A DNA stretch of 64,000 bases from Ochrobactrum sp. CM-21-5 (GTDB taxonomy: Bacteria; Pseudomonadota; Alphaproteobacteria; Rhizobiales; Rhizobiaceae), in the NCBI RefSeq assembly GCF_014253075.1, contig NZ_JACLZJ010000002.1, positions 496,001 through 560,000 of the forward strand, in the 5' to 3' direction. Positions 59,727-64,000 of the stretch are shown one piece after another. The notes under the pieces are model-generated. The model had not been told where the DNA came from. It did no database searches and saw only the letters and a list, made by a program, of their open reading frames with translations. Position 1 is the stretch's first letter, and every line of letters begins with the position of its first letter. The translations under genes and the position numbers were made by a program.

Positions 59727-60788
59727 TTATTGATTGATGATGGCAAGACCGCGCGCCTTGAAATGAATGGCGACGTCCGTTTGTGGCAGCAGAGCCTGCT
59801 CGACCGCCGGATCGACAATGAACAGCTTGCCATGCTCGGTCTCGATTTCATATTCGATGTGATCGCCAAGATAGGCGGAGTGGGAAATGCGGCCGGGAAA
59901 ATCGCCACCCGCCTGCGCCTGCAATGTCACCGCATTGGGCCGGATTGCCAGTTGCGCCGGTCCCGGACGCGCATGCCGGGCCGGAACCCGGTGGGTGAGG
60001 CTTCCAACACGGATGACCGCCTCGCCGCCTTCGGTGCTCACGACCTCGCATGGCACCACATTCGCTTCGCCCATGAAATCCGCAATGAACGCGGAAGCGG
60101 GCGTTTCGTATAGATCCCGCGGACTGCCCTGTTGGGCGATATTGCCTTCCTTCATGACAATGATCGTATCCGATACGGCAAGCGCCTCATCCTGATCATG
60201 TGTGACATAGACAGCAGTAAAGCCAAGTCTTTGCTGCAATTCGCGGATTTCCGTGCGCACGCGCCTGCGCAGCCGTGCATCGAGGTTGGACAAAGGCTCG
60301 TCGAGCAGAAGAACCTGCGGTTCCAGCACAAGCGCCCGCGCCACGGCGACGCGCTGCTGCTGACCGCCGGAAAGCTCAGCCGGCAGACGGTGCCCCATGC
60401 CCGCAAGACCGACGAGCTTCAACCCCTCTTCCGCCCGCTCCCGTGCCTCGTTACGTTTCAGGCCGGATGATTCCAGCCCATAGGCCACATTATCGAGCGA
60501 CGTCATATGCGGGAAAAGCGCATAGGATTGAAACACCATCGATACGTCGCGCTCATTGGCGGGCAGCATGGTGACGTCCTTATCGCCGATCAGGATGCGC
60601 CCCGAGGTCGGATGCTCAAGCCCGGCCAACAGGCGCAGCGTCGTGGTCTTGCCGCAGCCCGATGGCCCGAGCAATGTCACCAGCGTGCCCGGTTCAACCG
60701 TCAGGGACAGATCGGGCAAGGCGGTAAAATTACCGAACTTTTTCGATATATTTTCAAAGGTAACCGAGCCGGGACGGATCGCAGTCAT
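59727..60788 (-). CDS. ABC transporter ATPase, FbpC/AfuC-like
   Basis: 353 aa. Walker A GPSGCGKTT, signature LSGGQQQRVAVARAL, Walker B VLLLDEPLSNLD; C-terminal TOBE domain (AQLAIRPNAVTLQAQAGGDF). Commonly labelled an iron(III) or putrescine ATPase by similarity; the neighbouring binding protein argues for a phosphorylated sugar. Start overlaps the permease stop by 4 bp (ATGA); the phosphatase follows after 46 bp. Confidence 0.85.
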   Translation of the reverse strand: MTAIRPGSVTFENISKKFGNFTALPDLSLTVEPGTLVTLLGPSGCGKTTTLRLLAGLEHPTSGRILIGDKDVTMLPANERDVSMVFQSYALFPHMTSLDNVAYGLESSGLKRNEARERAEEGLKLVGLAGMGHRLPAELSGGQQQRVAVARALVLEPQVLLLDEPLSNLDARLRRRVRTEIRELQQRLGFTAVYVTHDQDEALAVSDTIIVMKEGNIAQQGSPRDLYETPASAFIADFMGEANVVPCEVVSTEGGEAVIRVGSLTHRVPARHARPGPAQLAIRPNAVTLQAQAGGDFPGRISHSAYLGDHIEYEIETEHGKLFIVDPAVEQALLPQTDVAIHFKARGLAIINQ

Positions 60789-63010
60789 GCGGCTTTCTCC
60801 TGATGAACAGCTTTGACGGATGCAGCGGCGGCAACGCGGTTTTCGCGCCGCAGTTTACGTTCACCCACGAGCAACTGGAACGCAGTAATCACCACCAGCA
60901 TCACAACGATGAGCATCGACGAATAGGCAATAGCCACGCCGAATTCCCCATTCTCGACAAGCCCGACAATGTAGGACGTGGCCATATTGTATTGTGCCGA
61001 GACGAGAAAGATCACCGCGCTGATGGACGTGATGGCCCGCACGAAGGAATAGACGAGCGCCGCCGTGATGGCGGGGCGTAACAGCGGCAGGATGATCTTG
61101 CGGATGGTGCGGAAGCTGCCGGCCCGCAGCGTGAGTGAGGCTTCGTCAAGGCTCTTGTCGAGCTGGCTCATGGCGGCGATGCCGCCACGCACGCCCACCG
61201 GCATGTTGCGGAAGACGAAACAGGCGATGAGGATCAGCGCCGTGCCGGTCATTTCCAACGGCGGCAGGTTGAACGCCATGATGTAGCTGACGCCAATAAC
61301 CGTGCCGGGAATGGCGAAACTCAGCATCAACGCGAATTCAAACACATTGCGACCGAAAAAGCGCTGTCGCACGATCAGATATGCGGTCAGCAAGCCAACA
61401 GCGGCGGTAAGCGGTGCCGAGATCAGAGAGATTTCCATCGTGGTCCAGAACGAGTTCCATGCAACGCCTGTCCAGGCTATGCCGTTCTCAGTCAAGGAGA
61501 AGGAGAACGCCCGCTGGTAATGTTCGGTTGTCAGCGAATTATCGAGACCCCATTGGCGTACAAACCCGCCGACAATAATCATCACATAGACCACGACCGT
61601 GAAGATCATCCATGGAATAACAAGCGCATAAACGCCAATCTTAAGCCCGCGCGGCAGGCCGGCATGCATGCCAGAGTCGCCTTTGCCGGTGACTGTTGCG
61701 AAGTTCTTGCCGGAAAGCCAGAGACGCTGGATCAGGAAAGCCGACAGCGTGAAGCAAAGAAGCACGATAGCCAGAACCGCTGCGCGCGATGGATCATTCT
61801 GTGCGCCGACGACAGCGAAAAATATCTCGGTAGAAAGCACACCGTGACTGCCGCCCAGCACCATAGGATTGCCGAAATCCGCCATGCTCTCGATGAAGGC
61901 GATCAGGAATGCATTGGCTAGCCCCGGCGCCATCAAAGGCAGCGAAACGCGTTTGAAGGTGCGCCAGCGGTCGGCCCGCAAGGTTTGCGAGGCTTCTTCC
62001 ATAGACGGCGACACCCCTTCCACAACGCCGATCAGCACCAGAAAGGAAATGGGCGTAAAGGACAGAACCTGCGCAATCCAGATGCCGGTAAGCCCGTAAA
62101 GCCATCGCCCCGGCTCCAGCCCGAGAATATTGGAAATCTGCTCTGTCACCACGCCTGCGCGCCCGAAAAGCAGCGTCAGCGCCAGACCGACCACGAAGGG
62201 TGGAGTGATGATCGGGAGGATCGTGAGAAGACGAAGTCCTTTTTTGAAAGGAAAGCTGGTGCGCGTCGCCACCAGCGCGAAAGCCAGTCCTAGTACGGTC
62301 GAACCCGTAGCCGTCATCAATGCGAGCCAAAACGTGCGTATGGCGACGCCGCAGCGCCCCTCACCTATCACGCAGGCAAGGCTCCAGATCGAGGAATCCT
62401 GAATATTACCGATAAAGCCTTCAGGTTTGAACGAGCCATCGAAATCCTGCACTGAACCGGCAAACATGCTGAGGACAGGATAGAAAACAAAGACGCCGAC
62501 CAGCGCCACCAGCAGCGTGATCGATGAAACGACGAAGGCATCGCCTTTCATTACACCGTGTTCCGCCAGCGCGAACGAAAAGATCAGGAGAAAGCAAAGT
62601 CCAGTCAAGATAGCACCGGCACCAAATGCTGGCTGTCCGTCGGCAAGCTGCCCGAATAGCGTCTCGCTGATGGTCCAGTTCCAGCCGGTAAAGCCGATCG
62701 CCAATCCTTGCAGCGCGAGAAACGCCGCCCCCAGCAGGCTTGCCCAGACAAGCACGGTGCTGCGCTTTTTGGCAGATATCACGAAACGTGCAAAAGCACA
62801 GACCAGCATCAGAGCGGCCATAATAACAAGCCACGGCTTGCCGAATACGAATACCTGCAAGATGGCTGGAGCTTTTGCACTCTCGCTGAAAAAGCCCTCG
62901 ACCCAACCGAAGTGAAGGAAGCCGTTTTCGGCGCGATACCATGGCAGAACTAGAAACGCGATCAGCGCCACTGCCAGAACGATATCCAACCTACGGTTAT
63001 GCTGTTTCAT
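60785..63010 (-). CDS. ABC transporter permease with two transport domains, AfuB/FbpB-like
   Basis: 741 aa, longer than FbpB (~560 aa in this window). An N-terminal segment of ~200 residues with about five helices (LAVALIAFLVLPWYRAENGF onwards) precedes two transport domains with EAA-like loops PSMEEASQTLRADRWRTFKR and KSLDEASLTLRAGSFRTIRK. AfuB-type hexose-phosphate permeases are likewise long. It is separated from the binding-protein gene by 140 bp with two hairpins. Confidence 0.84.
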   Translation of the reverse strand: MKQHNRRLDIVLAVALIAFLVLPWYRAENGFLHFGWVEGFFSESAKAPAILQVFVFGKPWLVIMAALMLVCAFARFVISAKKRSTVLVWASLLGAAFLALQGLAIGFTGWNWTISETLFGQLADGQPAFGAGAILTGLCFLLIFSFALAEHGVMKGDAFVVSSITLLVALVGVFVFYPVLSMFAGSVQDFDGSFKPEGFIGNIQDSSIWSLACVIGEGRCGVAIRTFWLALMTATGSTVLGLAFALVATRTSFPFKKGLRLLTILPIITPPFVVGLALTLLFGRAGVVTEQISNILGLEPGRWLYGLTGIWIAQVLSFTPISFLVLIGVVEGVSPSMEEASQTLRADRWRTFKRVSLPLMAPGLANAFLIAFIESMADFGNPMVLGGSHGVLSTEIFFAVVGAQNDPSRAAVLAIVLLCFTLSAFLIQRLWLSGKNFATVTGKGDSGMHAGLPRGLKIGVYALVIPWMIFTVVVYVMIIVGGFVRQWGLDNSLTTEHYQRAFSFSLTENGIAWTGVAWNSFWTTMEISLISAPLTAAVGLLTAYLIVRQRFFGRNVFEFALMLSFAIPGTVIGVSYIMAFNLPPLEMTGTALILIACFVFRNMPVGVRGGIAAMSQLDKSLDEASLTLRAGSFRTIRKIILPLLRPAITAALVYSFVRAITSISAVIFLVSAQYNMATSYIVGLVENGEFGVAIAYSSMLIVVMLVVITAFQLLVGERKLRRENRVAAAASVKAVHQEKAA

Positions 63011-63065
63011 GGGTTGTCCGCTTTCCTGCTTCCGGGCGTTTGCCCGAAAATGGATACGCTTCCCC

Positions 63066-63091
63066 CGCCCCGCAGTCTCGACCGCGGGGCG
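63066..63091 (-). terminator. Stem-loop after the last binding-protein gene
   Basis: CGCCCCGC pairs with GCGGGGCG around a 10-nt loop, 59 bp after the stop. A second small hairpin CGGGC-GTTT-GCCCG lies at 63032-63045. Neither has a T-run. Confidence 0.55.
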
Positions 63092-63150
63092 TCAGATCAG
63101 GGAAATCCGGCTGATGTGCCGCGATGGAAATCGCGACAGACACAATTGCA

Positions 63151-64000
63151 TCAGTTCGCGTTCGCGCCGATTTCCTTGTCCCAACGCTCCAGAAGTTCCT
63201 TGCGCTTGGCTGGCTCGCCGTAGGTCTTGAAGTCGTAGTCGATCAGCTTGATATCCTCAAAGCGCGGCGATTCCTTCGGAACCTCGGCAGACTTGTTCGA
63301 AGGAAGCTGGAAGGACTTGGCGTCCTTCATATGTGACTGCACTTCAGCGGTCAGCGCCCAGTCATACCACTTCTTGGCGTTTTCGAGGTTCTTCGCGCCC
63401 TTGATGATCGACATGGAACCGATTTCGTAGCCCGTCCCCTCACAAGGCGCTATCGACTTCACCGGGAAGCCTTCCGCCGTCATCGATACCGCATCGTGCA
63501 TGAACACAATGCCGATGCCGGTTTCGCCACGTGCAGCCGACTTGACCGGCGCAGAGCCCGACTTGGTATATTGCGAGATATTAACGTTGAGCTTCTTGAG
63601 GTAATCGTAAGCCTTTTCCTCGCCCATCAGCTGCACAAGGGTTGCAAGCGCTGTATAGGCCGTGCCGGAAGAATTGGGATTGGCCATCTGGATTTCGCCT
63701 TTGTAAGACGGATCCAGCAGATCGGCCCAGCACTTCGGTTCCTTCAGGCCTTTCTTTTCGAAGAAATCAGTGTTGTAGCCCCAGCCCAAGGCACCGGCAT
63801 AGACGCCCACCGTGCGGAAGCCCGAGCTTTCGGCCTGCTTTATTGCCCAGTCGTTCAACTGGTCAAGCATGGGAGATTTATATTCCAGCGTTAGACCTTC
63901 AGCAGCGGCCTGCAAATGCGGATCGCCCGTGCCAGCCCACCAGATATCGGTTTTCGGATTGCGCGCTTCCGCGCGCACCTTGGCATAGGTTTCGCCAGAC
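63151..64000 (-). CDS. ABC transporter substrate-binding protein, AfuA-like (5' end beyond window)
   Basis: About 283 residues are visible; the reading frame is open to the right edge, so the signal peptide and N-terminus are missing. FbpA/AfuA fold: NPKTDIWWAGTGDPHLQAAA, YKGEIQMANPNSSGTAYTAL and GIGIVFMHDAVSM. Where the ferric-binding paralogue at 39710 has Tyr-Tyr, this one has His-Asp (codons at 63493-63498), followed by Glu in CEGTGYEIG. That pattern fits hexose-phosphate-binding AfuA as I recall it. First gene of the importer-phosphatase operon. Confidence 0.8.
   Translation of the reverse strand, partial: SGETYAKVRAEARNPKTDIWWAGTGDPHLQAAAEGLTLEYKSPMLDQLNDWAIKQAESSGFRTVGVYAGALGWGYNTDFFEKKGLKEPKCWADLLDPSYKGEIQMANPNSSGTAYTALATLVQLMGEEKAYDYLKKLNVNISQYTKSGSAPVKSAARGETGIGIVFMHDAVSMTAEGFPVKSIAPCEGTGYEIGSMSIIKGAKNLENAKKWYDWALTAEVQSHMKDAKSFQLPSNKSAEVPKESPRFEDIKLIDYDFKTYGEPAKRKELLERWDKEIGANAN

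Noticed and set aside
59727..64000. Annotation of this transporter as an iron(III) importer
   Set aside because: Its binding protein lacks the Tyr-Tyr pair seen in the true ferric protein of the window; a phosphorylated ligand fits better, though unproven.

Overview
The window reads as a piece of an alphaproteobacterial chromosome of the Brucella/Ochrobactrum group (Brucella sensu lato, probably chromosome II). Reasons: a 158-aa RibH2 lumazine synthase behind an FMN riboswitch, a periplasmic SodC close to the Brucella form, an AhpC-AhpD pair beside a LysR regulator, an IolC kinase fused to a DUF2090 aldolase, and palindromic repeats of about 100 bp that resemble the Brucella Bru-RS type. These family assignments come from memory of the families, not from a database search. 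No tRNA, rRNA, CRISPR array, prophage or insertion sequence was found. Coding density is high and most transcription units are transport or catabolic operons.

Layout. (1) 0-1.5 kb: a LysR-type helix-turn-helix fused to a TrpD2-like phosphoribosyltransferase fold. (2) 1.6-8.5 kb: a catecholate siderophore locus with TonB receptor, exported trilactone-type esterase and a CeuE/FatB-type ABC importer. (3) 8.6-20 kb: a dipeptide-type ABC transporter with an M14 metallopeptidase and a MarR-like regulator, divergent from a fused HyuA-HyuB 5-oxoprolinase. (4) 20.3-22.7 kb: a cystine-type amino acid ABC transporter. (5) 23-26.7 kb: a Ppx/GppA phosphatase with a basic tail, rRNA methyltransferase RlmE and a DHA2 MFS pump. 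(6) 27.0 kb: a 33-aa membrane miniprotein with its own terminator. (7) 27.3-31.7 kb: a glucose/sugar ABC operon. (8) 32.3-34.9 kb: FMN riboswitch and ribH2, fdhD, a DUF442 phosphatase-like protein and a small membrane protein. (9) 35.3-37.6 kb: an MHYT-PAS-GGDEF-EAL cyclic-di-GMP enzyme. (10) 38-43.5 kb: an FbpABC-type ferric iron importer and an FAD oxidoreductase. (11) 43.5-50 kb: SodC, a CueO-like multicopper oxidase with a frameshifted small partner, an MHS symporter, AhpCD and an OxyR-like regulator. (12) 50-58.8 kb: a RHE_PE00001-family protein and the inositol catabolic genes iolG, an RpiR-type regulator, and iolC-iolD-iolE-iolB. (13) 58.9-64 kb: an inositol-monophosphatase-family enzyme in one operon with an AfuABC/FbpABC-like importer, cut by the right edge.

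How it fits together. The window is dominated by nutrient scavenging: two iron routes (siderophore and free ferric), peptide/5-oxoproline, cystine, sugar, inositol and probably a phosphorylated sugar or polyol. It also carries a peroxide/superoxide/copper defence block. The most interesting proposals are these: the last transporter, FbpA-like by fold, has a His-Asp pair where the iron-binding paralogue in this same window has Tyr-Tyr, and it is cotranscribed with a phosphatase facing the inositol operon, which suggests phosphorylated-inositol or sugar-phosphate uptake; the siderophore binding protein keeps the His and Tyr that let CeuE use tetradentate breakdown products, next to an exported esterase; and all six solute-binding-protein genes are followed by a strong stem-loop before the next gene.
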